A stretch of DNA of 64,000 nucleotides, taken from NCBI RefSeq assembly GCF_004331695.1, contig NZ_SJSL01000002.1:1-64000 (forward strand), written 5' to 3'. Made by a program: the position numbers and the translations under genes. The notes under the pieces are model-generated. The model made no database searches. It was not told the DNA's origin and saw only the letters and a list, made by a program, of their open reading frames with translations. Below are positions 41,821-52,710 of the stretch, piece after piece. The number at the start of each line of letters is the position of its first letter. Positions within the stretch are counted from its first letter, which is position 1. This DNA is from Pedobacter psychroterrae. GTDB taxonomy: Bacteria > Bacteroidota > Bacteroidia > Sphingobacteriales > Sphingobacteriaceae.

Positions 41821-43179
41821 ATGGGCAAAGAAAAATTAACGATTCAGTCTCCAATAGTAGTAGGATTGGACATTGGTACAACTAAAATTTGTGTAATCGT
41901 TGGCAGGAGAACACAGCATGGCAAAATAGAAGTACTGGGCATAGGGAAAGCCGAATCTGCTGGAGTTACCAGGGGGGTCGTATCCAATATCCAAAAAACT
42001 GTGCAGGGCATATCTCAGGCTGTGGAACTTGCAGGCGGACAATCAAATGTTGAAATCCGCGTTGTTAATGTTGGTATTGCAGGACAGCATATCAAAAGTT
42101 TGCAACATAGAGGTATCCTGACAAGGAGGGAATTGAATAATGAAATTGGAAAGAAAGATATAGATAAATTAATTGATGATATGTTCAAACTGGTGATGCC
42201 CCCAGGTGAAGAAATTATTCATGTTTTACCTCAGGAATTTACTATTGACAATGAACCTGGAATAAAGGACCCTATAGGTATGGCGGGAGTGCGGTTAGAA
42301 GCAAATTTTCATATTATCTCCGGTCAGGTAACTGCGGTGAAAAATATCATGAGATGTGTAACCAATGCCGGCCTGCAAACGCAGGAATTAATATTAGAGC
42401 CCCTGGCTTCCTCAGAATCGGTGTTGAGCGATGAAGAAAAGGAAGCTGGAGTAGCACTTGTGGATATAGGTGGAGGTACTACCGATATTGCAATTTTTCA
42501 TGAAGGGATAATCAGACATACTGCTGTTATACCTTTTGGCGGTAACAGTGTTACCGAAGATATACGTGAAGGTTGTTCCGTGATGAGAAATCAGGCAGAA
42601 CTGCTAAAAACAAGATTTGGTTCGGCATTAGCTGAAGAGAATAAAGAAAATGAAATCATCTGTGTGCCAGGATTAAGGGGCAGGGAACCAAAGGAGATTT
42701 CCGTTAAAAATCTTGCTTATGTAATTCAGGCCCGAATGGAAGAAATCATAGAGCACGTATATTATGAAATTAAATCTTCAGGTTATGAGAAGAAGTTAAT
42801 TGGTGGAGTCGTGATCACTGGCGGTGGTGCATTGTTAAAACATTTGTCACAGTTGGTCGAATATGTTACCGGTTTGGATTGCAGAGTTGGCTATCCTAAT
42901 GAGCACCTTTCGAAATATGAGGATATGCCCAAAACAGTTTACGACGATCTAAAGAGCCCTATGTATGCAACAAGTGTTGGTCTGCTTATAAAAGGTATCC
43001 AGAAAGCAGAAGAACTACTTGAAGAAATGAAGCAGCCCGGAGTTTTTGTGGAGCGCCCTAAGGATAAAGAAAAAGCAAAACGATCGGGAGGCGGACTATT
43101 TGATAAACTTTTGGCTAAAACCAAAGATTTTATTAAAGATGATATGAATGTTAGTGATGAAGATTATATAAAACCGTAA
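41821..43179 (+). CDS. ftsA: Cell division protein FtsA
   Basis: This 452-residue actin-like ATPase tethers FtsZ to the membrane. It has VGLDIGTTKICVIVG (phosphate 1), the 1C subdomain, VALVDIGGGTTDIAIF (phosphate 2) and GVVITGGGALLKHL (adenosine). The C-terminal stretch LFDKLLAKTKDFIKDDM is the amphipathic membrane-targeting helix, here not at the very end. 26 bp after ftsQ. Confidence 0.95.
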   Translation: MGKEKLTIQSPIVVGLDIGTTKICVIVGRRTQHGKIEVLGIGKAESAGVTRGVVSNIQKTVQGISQAVELAGGQSNVEIRVVNVGIAGQHIKSLQHRGILTRRELNNEIGKKDIDKLIDDMFKLVMPPGEEIIHVLPQEFTIDNEPGIKDPIGMAGVRLEANFHIISGQVTAVKNIMRCVTNAGLQTQELILEPLASSESVLSDEEKEAGVALVDIGGGTTDIAIFHEGIIRHTAVIPFGGNSVTEDIREGCSVMRNQAELLKTRFGSALAEENKENEIICVPGLRGREPKEISVKNLAYVIQARMEEIIEHVYYEIKSSGYEKKLIGGVVITGGGALLKHLSQLVEYVTGLDCRVGYPNEHLSKYEDMPKTVYDDLKSPMYATSVGLLIKGIQKAEELLEEMKQPGVFVERPKDKEKAKRSGGGLFDKLLAKTKDFIKDDMNVSDEDYIKP

Positions 43180-43200
43180 TATTTTTCAACAAAAGGTGAT

Positions 43201-43228
43201 TTTTCCACATTTTAACACATGTGGAAAA
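43201..43228. promoter_or_regulatory. Perfect inverted repeat upstream of ftsZ
   Basis: TTTTCCACAT (43201-43210) and ATGTGGAAAA (43219-43228) form a perfect 10-bp inverted repeat with an 8-bp spacer. The half ATGTGGAAAAC also occurs at 29160-29170 upstream of mraZ, where it is part of the GTGG repeats. It looks like a protein-binding site rather than a terminator, since the stem is AT-rich and no T run follows. Confidence 0.5.
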
Positions 43229-43307
43229 CGCCTGTTAAAAAAGTGTTAATATTACATAGAGAGATGAACAGGCAAACCCTATTATTAAAACACTGATTCA
43301 TAAAGAT

Positions 43308-44939
43308 ATGCAGTTCGAAATGTTAAAAGATAAGTCATCAATCATCAAGGTAATTGGTGTTGGTGGCGGTGGAGGTAATGCGGTAAACCATATGTACCGT
43401 CAGGGAATTACAGGTGTAGACTTTATTATTTGTAATACTGACGCGCAGGCACTGGAATTTAGCCCTATACCTAATAAAGTTCAATTAGGTGCTAGCTTAA
43501 CTGAAGGTATGGGTGCTGGATCTATTCCAGAAGTAGGAAAAAATTCTGCTATAGAGAATATTGATGATATCAAACAAATGTTGGGGAGTACCACCAAAAT
43601 GCTATTTATTACAGCAGGAATGGGAGGTGGTACCGGAACAGGTGCGAGTCCGATTATAGCAAAGGCTGCTAAGGAATTAGATATTCTCACTGTGGCAATC
43701 ATCACCACGCCCTTTGCTTTTGAAGGAAAACGGCGGAAGATGCAGGCCAATGACGGACTGGATGAGCTGAAAAAATATGTAGACTCTTATCTGGTTATTT
43801 CTAACGACAGACTTCGGGAGATTTTTGGGAATTTAACTTTGGGCTCTGCATTCGCACAGGCTGACGATATTTTAACAACTGCTGCTAAAGGGATTGCCGA
43901 GATTATAACAGTGCCCGGTTATATAAACGTGGATTTTAAAGATGTACGTACTGTAATGAAAGACAGTGGCGTGTCTATAATGGGAAGCTTTGCATGTGAA
44001 GGTGAACAACGAGCACTCAACGCTGTCGAAGGTGCATTAGCTTCTCCTTTATTAAAGGACAATGAAATAGAAGGAGCAAGATATATTTTGCTTAACATTA
44101 GTTCAGGATTGCGTGAAGTGACAATGGATGAGGTTACCATCATAACAGATTATATTCAGGAGAAAGCAGGACTTTCTGCTGATTTGATATGGGGTAATTG
44201 TATAGATGAAAATCTGGGTGATAAATTGTCTGTTACTATAATAGCTACAGGTTTCCAAACTAAAGAGCAACGTGAGGAAGATAAAAAGAATGTTAAGAAA
44301 ATATCACTGTTAACTCCGGAAGAAGCACCGCTAATCAGACCGCTTGAACCCGTGAACTCATTTATCGAGCCTAAAGCCGAAATTCAGTCTTTAGAGCCTG
44401 TATTGAAGACCAAAGAAGAAGTGAAACAGTCTGATTTATTTGGCGACCTTTTTAATGTTAATAAAAGCAGGAGAAATGAAGAGCCTGAGAATATTATAGT
44501 AAAGCATGCCTTAGTTGAAGAGGAGCCTGTTCAGGATCTCCAGATAGAGCAGGGATTTGAATTTGAAATCAAAGTTGCGGAAACTGACTTTGTTTTTGAA
44601 ACACCAGCTGAAGTATTTCACAATAGTGTAGAACCTCTGCAAGAGGAAATCGCAGAGGTTGGTGCTGATGATGATAAAAATGATGAATCTATAGAGGACC
44701 AGCTTAAGAAATCCAAAGAAAGAATTTTGAGGTTAAAAGACCTCAGCATGAAATTGAGAACCAGCAATGGTTTACAAGAATTGGAAAATGAACCGGCTTA
44801 CAAACGTAAGCAGATGCAGCTTCAGCAGGTTCAGCATTCATCAGAGTCGCAAGTTTCAAGATTTACTTTAAGTAATGAGGAAGACGGCTCAACAGAAATA
44901 AGACCAAACAACTCATTTTTACATGATAATGTTGACTAA
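43308..44939 (+). CDS. ftsZ: Cell division protein FtsZ
   Basis: This 543-residue tubulin-like GTPase forms the division ring. The GTPase domain spans about 10-325, with GVGGGGGNAVNHM (17-29) and the tubulin signature GGGTGTG (106-112). The linker after residue 330 is long (about 190 residues), acidic and low in complexity. The last residues RPNNSFLHDNVD are the conserved tail of Bacteroidota FtsZ that contacts FtsA and other partners. It ends at a terminator. Confidence 0.96.
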   Translation: MQFEMLKDKSSIIKVIGVGGGGGNAVNHMYRQGITGVDFIICNTDAQALEFSPIPNKVQLGASLTEGMGAGSIPEVGKNSAIENIDDIKQMLGSTTKMLFITAGMGGGTGTGASPIIAKAAKELDILTVAIITTPFAFEGKRRKMQANDGLDELKKYVDSYLVISNDRLREIFGNLTLGSAFAQADDILTTAAKGIAEIITVPGYINVDFKDVRTVMKDSGVSIMGSFACEGEQRALNAVEGALASPLLKDNEIEGARYILLNISSGLREVTMDEVTIITDYIQEKAGLSADLIWGNCIDENLGDKLSVTIIATGFQTKEQREEDKKNVKKISLLTPEEAPLIRPLEPVNSFIEPKAEIQSLEPVLKTKEEVKQSDLFGDLFNVNKSRRNEEPENIIVKHALVEEEPVQDLQIEQGFEFEIKVAETDFVFETPAEVFHNSVEPLQEEIAEVGADDDKNDESIEDQLKKSKERILRLKDLSMKLRTSNGLQELENEPAYKRKQMQLQQVQHSSESQVSRFTLSNEEDGSTEIRPNNSFLHDNVD

Positions 44940-44957
44940 TCTTGTGTCAATTTAAAC

Positions 44958-44995
44958 AAAAAGAGCCATAACAATTATTTGTTACGGCTCTTTTT
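44958..44995 (+). terminator. Rho-independent terminator of the dcw cluster
   Basis: AAAAAGAGCC-A-TAACAA (44958-44974) pairs with TTGTTA-C-GGCTCTTTTT (44979-44995), with one A/C mismatch, and ends in a T run. Confidence 0.85.
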
Positions 44996-45104
44996 GCTTG
45001 ATAGAAAGAATGATGTATACATTTCAATCAATCTACAAAGATTGTATATCAGACATATTAAACTTAAATTCGCAAAAAATAAGAAAACTTAAAAGCATAT
45101 AAAA

Positions 45105-46346
45105 TTGGATATTTTTGAAAAGATAGCAAAGCATATGGGCCCGATAGGGCAGCACCATAAATGGTCTCATGGATATTTTTCATTTCCTAAACTAGAAGGA
45201 GAAATTGCTCCTCATATGATGTTTAGGGGGAAAGAGCATTTGGTTTGGAGTTTAAATAATTATCTGGGTCTGGCAAATCATCCTGAGGTCAGAAAAGCCG
45301 ATGAAGCAGGTGCTGCTGAATTTGGTATGGCTTATCCAATGGGCGCGCGTATGATGTCTGGTAATTCCAAATATCATGAGCAATTAGAGCAAGAGCTTGC
45401 CGCCTTTGTAGGTAAGCCTGATGCATTTCTCCTCAACTATGGGTACCAGGGCATGGTTTCCATCATAGATAGCCTTGTTGATAGAAATGATGTTATCGTA
45501 TATGATGGGGAATCACATGCGTGTATCATTGATGGATTGCGTTTACATATGGGCAAACGCTTCGTTTACAAACACAATGATATCGAAAGTGCCAGGAAGC
45601 AGCTAGAAAGGGCCACTAGACTAGTTGAAGTAAGCGGAGGTGGAATTTTAGTGATCACAGAGGGAGTGTTCGGAATGTCAGGAGCGCAGGGAAAGCTTAA
45701 AGAACTTATTGCCTTAAAAAGCGAGTTTAATTTTCGTTTGCTGATAGATGATGCACATGGCTTTGGTACAATGGGCCCTACTGGCGCAGGTACGCATGAA
45801 GCGCAGAATTGTATTGATGGAGTAGATGTTTACTTCGGTACCTTCGCCAAGTCGATGGCAGGCATAGGCGCTTTTGTTGCTTCTACAGAAGAACTAACAA
45901 ACTATTTTCGTTACAATATGCGTTCTCAGACCTTTGCCAAAGCATTGCCTATGCCTATGGTTATCGGCCTGTTGAAGAGATTAGAATTGGTAAAAAATAG
46001 TCCGGAATTAAGGGATAGACTATGGGATATTGCCACTGCCTTACAAAAAGGACTCAGAGAACGTGGATTTGATCTTGGTGTTACGGATACAATGGTAACT
46101 CCGGTATTTTTAAAGGGAGAGTTGCTGGAAGCCACTTCCCTAACTATGGACCTCAGAGAGAATTATGGAATATTTTGCTCGATCGTTGTATATCCGGTTA
46201 TACCAAAAGGATTAATTGAACTTAGGTTGATTCCTACTGCTGCTCATACACTAGAAGATGTACAGCGTACGTTAGATGCATTTAGTGAAGTTTCTGATAA
46301 ATTAAAAGCTGGGTATTACAAGGAAAACCAGATTACAATGATGTAA
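45105..46346 (+). CDS. Alpha-oxoamine synthase (serine palmitoyltransferase-like)
   Basis: This 413-residue PLP enzyme is of the 8-amino-7-oxononanoate synthase / glycine C-acetyltransferase / serine palmitoyltransferase group. Conserved parts are NNYLGLANHP, the PLP-stacking His138 (GESHAC), DDAHGFG (His218) and the PLP lysine Lys249 in GTFAKSMAGIG. Bacteroidota make sphingolipids and, in some lineages, sulfonolipids with enzymes of this group, so condensation of an amino acid with a fatty acyl-CoA is likely. Which amino acid is used cannot be read from sequence. The frame opens with TTG 45105; the first ATG (45135) would remove ten residues. Confidence 0.85.
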   Translation: MDIFEKIAKHMGPIGQHHKWSHGYFSFPKLEGEIAPHMMFRGKEHLVWSLNNYLGLANHPEVRKADEAGAAEFGMAYPMGARMMSGNSKYHEQLEQELAAFVGKPDAFLLNYGYQGMVSIIDSLVDRNDVIVYDGESHACIIDGLRLHMGKRFVYKHNDIESARKQLERATRLVEVSGGGILVITEGVFGMSGAQGKLKELIALKSEFNFRLLIDDAHGFGTMGPTGAGTHEAQNCIDGVDVYFGTFAKSMAGIGAFVASTEELTNYFRYNMRSQTFAKALPMPMVIGLLKRLELVKNSPELRDRLWDIATALQKGLRERGFDLGVTDTMVTPVFLKGELLEATSLTMDLRENYGIFCSIVVYPVIPKGLIELRLIPTAAHTLEDVQRTLDAFSEVSDKLKAGYYKENQITMM

Positions 46347-46357
46347 AACATAATTAT

Positions 46358-46395
46358 AAAAAACCACCTCTAGTATTAATTGGAGGTGGTTTTTT
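46358..46395 (+). terminator. Rho-independent terminator
   Basis: AAAAAACCACCTC (46358-46370) pairs perfectly with GAGGTGGTTTTTT (46383-46395) across a 12-nt loop. Confidence 0.88.
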
Positions 46396-46600
46396 AAAAT
46401 TACATCTTTCTATGCATTTGATAATCAGTGTGTTGTAAAAATAAACCACTCATAAAGTGTGTGTAAGCGATTGTGTTGTGGAAAAAAACACTGTTTTGGT
46501 AGTTTATTTATCTTTCCAAAAATTTTTTTATTAAAATAAACATCTTACTTTAGTAACAGAGTATTAATCAAAACCTTAAACCTAAAGGAGCGAACTAACG

Positions 46601-46777
46601 ATGAAAAAATTCAATGAAGTAAAAGAGCTTGTTGCAGCTTTAGAAGCTGATGCTGACAAATTCTACAACAAAGCAAACAGTGCTGCAGGAACTCGTGTGC
46701 GAAAAGGTATGCAAGACCTCAAAAATCTAGCTCAAGCTATTCGTTTGGAGATTCAAGAAACTAAAAATAAGGATTAA
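46601..46777 (+). CDS. Histone H1-like DNA-binding protein (Hc1 type)
   Basis: The small frame encodes 58 residues, starting MKKFNEVKELVAALEADADK and ending QETKNKD. It is lysine-rich, mostly helical and matches the short histone H1-like proteins (Hc1 family) common in Bacteroidota, which are thought to compact DNA. AAAGGAG lies at 46584-46590, ten bases before the ATG. TACTTTAG (46546-46553) may be the -7 box. A strong terminator follows. The preceding 205 bp hold only the control region. Confidence 0.85.
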   Translation: MKKFNEVKELVAALEADADKFYNKANSAAGTRVRKGMQDLKNLAQAIRLEIQETKNKD

Positions 46778-46800
46778 TAAGCTTATTTTTAGTTTTGATG

Positions 46801-46833
46801 AAAAAGGTCCCGACTTGCTCGGGACCTTTTTTT
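46801..46833. terminator. Bidirectional terminator between the H1-like gene and dapA
   Basis: AAAAAGGTCCCGA (46801-46813) and TCGGGACCTTTTTTT (46819-46833) form a GC-rich stem with a 5-nt loop and A/T runs on both sides. It serves the H1-like gene from one side and dapA, whose stop overlaps it at 46832, from the other. Confidence 0.88.
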
Positions 46834-47710
46834 ATGATATACCTTGCAATTCAACTATTACTTGTTGCCTTAATGAATCCGAAACCTGTACCAAAGGTAA
46901 ACGTACATGGTCGTCACAAATATCCAGGTTTTTTAATGCTGCTTTAATGCCGCCAGGATTTCCTTCTGCGAACATTAAGCGTGTAAATTCTATCAGACTT
47001 AAATGAATAGGAAGGGCTGCTTTGAAATCACCTTCCAGGCTTAACCTAACTAAATTTGATAACTGTTTTGGTAATGCATTCCCGATTACAGAAATCACTC
47101 CTACTGCGCCCAATGAAATCATAGGTATTGCAATAGGGTCATCTCCCGAGATCAATAGAAAGTCCTCCGGTTTATCACGCATGATCTGATTAAACTGATC
47201 AAAACTTCCTGATGCCTCTTTTGTTGCAATAACATTTTTAAGATCATGTGCCAGTCTGCATGTTGTTTCAGGGCTAACGTTGCTACCTGTCCTGCCCGGT
47301 ACATTGTACAGGATGATAGGCAACAAACTACCTTCGCTTATTGCTTTATAATGCTGATATATCCCCTCCTGCGTAGGTTTATTGTAGTATGGGCTTGCAG
47401 ACAGAATTGCATCGTATCCTAATGATTCAAAATCTCTTACATCTTTTACTATACTCGCTGTGTCATTGCCTCCAATACCGGCTACCAAAGGCAAGCGTCC
47501 ATTATTAATCTCTGCTGTGAACTCCCAAATTTTCTTCTTCTCCTCCTTATTAAGTGTCGATGCCTCTCCGGTGGTACCTAATGATACCAGATATTCTACC
47601 TTTCCCTCAATCAAGTAATTTATCAGGCTTTTCAAGCCATTAAAATCTACTGATCCATCTGAATTAAATGGTGTAACCATTGCTACACCTGTACCGTGAA
47701 ATTTTTTCAT
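46832..47710 (-). CDS. dapA: 4-hydroxy-tetrahydrodipicolinate synthase
   Basis: The 292-residue TIM-barrel enzyme condenses pyruvate and aspartate semialdehyde, the first step toward diaminopimelate and lysine. Catalytic residues are in place: GTTGE (45-49), Tyr135 in ILYNVPGRTG with Arg140, and the Schiff-base Lys164 in ATKEASG. Diaminopimelate is the substrate expected for the MurE of this window. It overlaps the terminator at its end and is a single gene. Confidence 0.96.
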   Translation of the reverse strand: MKKFHGTGVAMVTPFNSDGSVDFNGLKSLINYLIEGKVEYLVSLGTTGEASTLNKEEKKKIWEFTAEINNGRLPLVAGIGGNDTASIVKDVRDFESLGYDAILSASPYYNKPTQEGIYQHYKAISEGSLLPIILYNVPGRTGSNVSPETTCRLAHDLKNVIATKEASGSFDQFNQIMRDKPEDFLLISGDDPIAIPMISLGAVGVISVIGNALPKQLSNLVRLSLEGDFKAALPIHLSLIEFTRLMFAEGNPGGIKAALKNLDICDDHVRLPLVQVSDSLRQQVIVELQGIS

Positions 47711-47803
47711 CTGTAAAAAATTGTTTTCATTTGTGATGAAGCTATCAGATTTATTTGACCACTGGGTGGTTTAAAAAATCATGATGGTTTCATTTTTTAA
47801 TTA

Positions 47804-50543
<2,740 letters not shown>

Positions 50544-50616
50544 TTTTTGTTTGGTTTGCTCCTACCTTGCATATGGGCAGCACCATATAAAGGATCTTAT
50601 GCTCAATAAGTTTAGG

Positions 50617-50663
50617 GTGAGTCCGCATTTTTAAGGAAAAAGGCGGACTCAATGCGGACTCAC
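50617..50663. repeat. Intergenic inverted repeat between divergent genes
   Basis: GTGAGTCCGCATT (50617-50629) is matched by AATGCGGACTCAC (50651-50663), a perfect 13-bp inverted repeat. GCGGACTCA is also present twice in tandem (50643-50651 and 50654-50662). It lies between two divergently transcribed genes, where a terminator would have no purpose. Confidence 0.6.
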
Positions 50664-50675
50664 TCTTAACCCATA

Positions 50676-50691
50676 TACAGCATGTGCTGTA
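50676..50691. promoter_or_regulatory. Palindrome, possible operator
   Basis: TACAGCA-TG-TGCTGTA is a perfect 7+2+7 palindrome in the control region between the AcpH-like gene and tyrS, about 135 bp before the tyrS -7 box. A dimeric regulator could bind it; none is obvious nearby. The rest of this 303-bp gap shows no gene. Confidence 0.35.
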
Positions 50692-50826
50692 GGTAACATC
50701 GTTCTATTGGTTATTCAGGTTAATAAGATACCTGTCAATTTTAACCTTTTTTCTAAATATAAGCATAATAAAGTAATTAGATATGGAATATTTGGAGATG
50801 AAGCTGGAAGGGTTTGATGCTTTTCC

Positions 50827-50834
50827 TATATTTG
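50827..50834 (+). promoter_or_regulatory. Likely -7 box of tyrS
   Basis: TATATTTG matches TAnnTTTG. Transcription from about 50841 leaves a very short leader before ATG 50847 or 50853 and rules out the upstream start of the frame at 50814. Confidence 0.45.
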
Positions 50835-50846
50835 CCGCAAAAGCAC

Positions 50847-52139
50847 ATGAGTATGACCAATTTTGTTGAAGAATTACGCTGGAGGGGAATGTTGCAGGAT
50901 ATAATGCCTGGCACTGAAGAGAAATTGAATGAAGGAATGACCTCAGGTTATATAGGCTTTGATCCGACTGCTGACTCATTACACGTCGGTCACCTTACGC
51001 AGATCATGACACTCATTCATTTTCAGCGTGCGGGCCATAAGCCAATTGCTTTGGTTGGCGGAGCTACCGGAATGGTAGGTGATCCTTCAGGTAAATCTGC
51101 AGAAAGAAACCTGCAAACAGAGAAAATGGTTGAGCATAACCTTACAGAGCTTAAAAAACAACTTGCCAGATTTCTGAAATTTGAAGAAGCTGGGAACGGA
51201 GCGGTTATGATCAATAATGCAGATTGGTTTAAAGACATGAGCTTGTTCACTTTTATCAGAGATATAGGTAAGCACATCACTGTAAACTACATGATGGCAA
51301 AAGATAGTGTTAAAAGACGATTGGAAGGAGATTCTGGATTGTCATTTACCGAATTTTGTTATCAGTTGATACAGGGATATGACTTTTATTATTTATGGAA
51401 GCATCACAATTGCCTTGTACAAATGGGTGGTTCTGATCAGTGGGGAAATATTGTAACCGGAACAGAGTTAATACGCAGAAAAGATGCTGGAACTGCATAT
51501 GCCATTACTACTCATCTGATCAAAAAATCTGATGGCACTAAATTTGGGAAAACAGAAAGCGGCGCTGTCTGGTTGGATGCAGGGAAGACTTCACCGTATA
51601 AATTCTATCAGTTCTGGTTAAACGCCTCTGATGCCGATACTAAAATGTGGATACGTATTTTTACACTCAAAACTAAAGAAGAGATAGAAGGCCTGGAAGC
51701 TGAACATGATGTGGCACCACATTTAAGAATACTCCAGAAAGCACTGGCTGAAGACATTACTGTCAGAACTCATTCGGATGCAGCCCTTGAAACTGCAATC
51801 AAGACCTCGGAATTTTTATTTGGTAACGGATCGCTTGAGTTTTTTGGTACATTAAGTGACAATCAGGTATTAGAAATCTTTGAAGGTATCCCTCAGTTTA
51901 ATATCTTAAAGTCAGAACTGGAAGCAGGACTTGACGCAGCTACCCTGCTTGCAGAAAAATCTACTGTATTTGCTTCTAAAGGCGAAGCTAAGAAGCTTAT
52001 TCAAGGTGGCGGAGTATCTGTTAACAAAGAAAAAATAAATGATCCTCAGGGCATTTTAAGCACAGGAAACCTTTTGAATGATAAATTTATCATCGTCCAA
52101 AAAGGTAAAAAGAATTATTTTCTGTTAATTGCCGAATAG
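50847..52139 (+). CDS. tyrS: Tyrosyl-tRNA synthetase
   Basis: The 430-residue class I synthetase charges tRNA-Tyr. The HIGH motif is HVGH (DSLHVGHLTQI), the tyrosine site includes YQLIQGYDFYYLW and GGSDQWGNI, and the KMSKS loop is KFGKTESG. A C-terminal S4 RNA-binding domain (EAKKLIQGGGVSVNKEKI) closes the protein. Start ATG 50847 (MSMTNFVEELRWRG) or 50853; chosen from the family start and the -7 box. Confidence 0.96.
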   Translation: MSMTNFVEELRWRGMLQDIMPGTEEKLNEGMTSGYIGFDPTADSLHVGHLTQIMTLIHFQRAGHKPIALVGGATGMVGDPSGKSAERNLQTEKMVEHNLTELKKQLARFLKFEEAGNGAVMINNADWFKDMSLFTFIRDIGKHITVNYMMAKDSVKRRLEGDSGLSFTEFCYQLIQGYDFYYLWKHHNCLVQMGGSDQWGNIVTGTELIRRKDAGTAYAITTHLIKKSDGTKFGKTESGAVWLDAGKTSPYKFYQFWLNASDADTKMWIRIFTLKTKEEIEGLEAEHDVAPHLRILQKALAEDITVRTHSDAALETAIKTSEFLFGNGSLEFFGTLSDNQVLEIFEGIPQFNILKSELEAGLDAATLLAEKSTVFASKGEAKKLIQGGGVSVNKEKINDPQGILSTGNLLNDKFIIVQKGKKNYFLLIAE

Positions 52140-52180
52140 TGATTTTTTCTTTACTTATTAAGGGAAACTTTTTCTTAGTG

Positions 52181-52224
52181 TTGATATTTCAGACAAAATG
52201 TATTACATTTGTGTATAATGTCTG
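52181..52224 (+). promoter_or_regulatory. Promoter and possible operator of the Xre-RES module
   Basis: TTG (52181-52183) is followed after 20 bp by TACATTTG (52204-52211), a good Bacteroidota promoter. CAGACA (52190-52195) and TGTCTG (52219-52224) form an inverted repeat that brackets the -7 box, a natural place for autorepression by the antitoxin. Confidence 0.55.
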
Positions 52225-52230
52225 ATTGGT

Positions 52231-52710
52231 ATGAAAAGGAAAGTTGAATCTACACAAAATTTATCTGAGCCGGCAGTTGCTTATGGTGTGGTAAATCCTG
52301 CATCTTTGTTGGGTTTATTAGGTAGTAATTATGCTACTTCTACAGATTTTGATCTTTTAAACCTTGCGCGCAAAGGTGTTTCAAAAAAGGCGCTGGTTAG
52401 TCTGGCAAAGCAAATTTCTCTTACCATACAGGAAGTTGCGGGTATTATGCATATTTCAGAGCGCACGCTACAGCGTTATACCCCCGCTACGTTAATCAAA
52501 ACCGAATATGCAGAAAAAGCCATTGAGCTTGCAAAGCTTTATGAGCGTGGTACTGAAGTGTTTGGGACAATAGATAATTTTAATGACTGGATGAAAACTC
52601 CAAATTATACCTTAAATGGCGAAGCTCCTCTTAATCTTTTAGATACATCTATTGGTTTTGACTTGATCATTCAAACGCTGGGCCGCATTGAATACGGTAT
52701 TTTTAGCTAA
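52231..52710 (+). CDS. Antitoxin of the Xre/ParS (DUF2384) family
   Basis: The 159-residue protein has an N-terminal segment, a central helix-turn-helix (LTIQEVAGIMHISERTLQRY, about 70-90) and a C-terminal toxin-binding MbcA/ParS domain (KAIELAKLYERGTEVFGTIDNFNDWMKTPNYTLNG, then PLNLLDTSIGFDLIIQTLGRIEYG). It neutralises the RES toxin encoded next and probably represses the pair. Its stop overlaps the toxin start by one base. Confidence 0.9.
   Translation: MKRKVESTQNLSEPAVAYGVVNPASLLGLLGSNYATSTDFDLLNLARKGVSKKALVSLAKQISLTIQEVAGIMHISERTLQRYTPATLIKTEYAEKAIELAKLYERGTEVFGTIDNFNDWMKTPNYTLNGEAPLNLLDTSIGFDLIIQTLGRIEYGIFS

Noticed and set aside
43201..43228. Reading the ftsA-ftsZ inverted repeat as a terminator
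   Set aside because: The stem is AT-rich and the right arm is followed by CGCC, not a T run; a binding site fits better.
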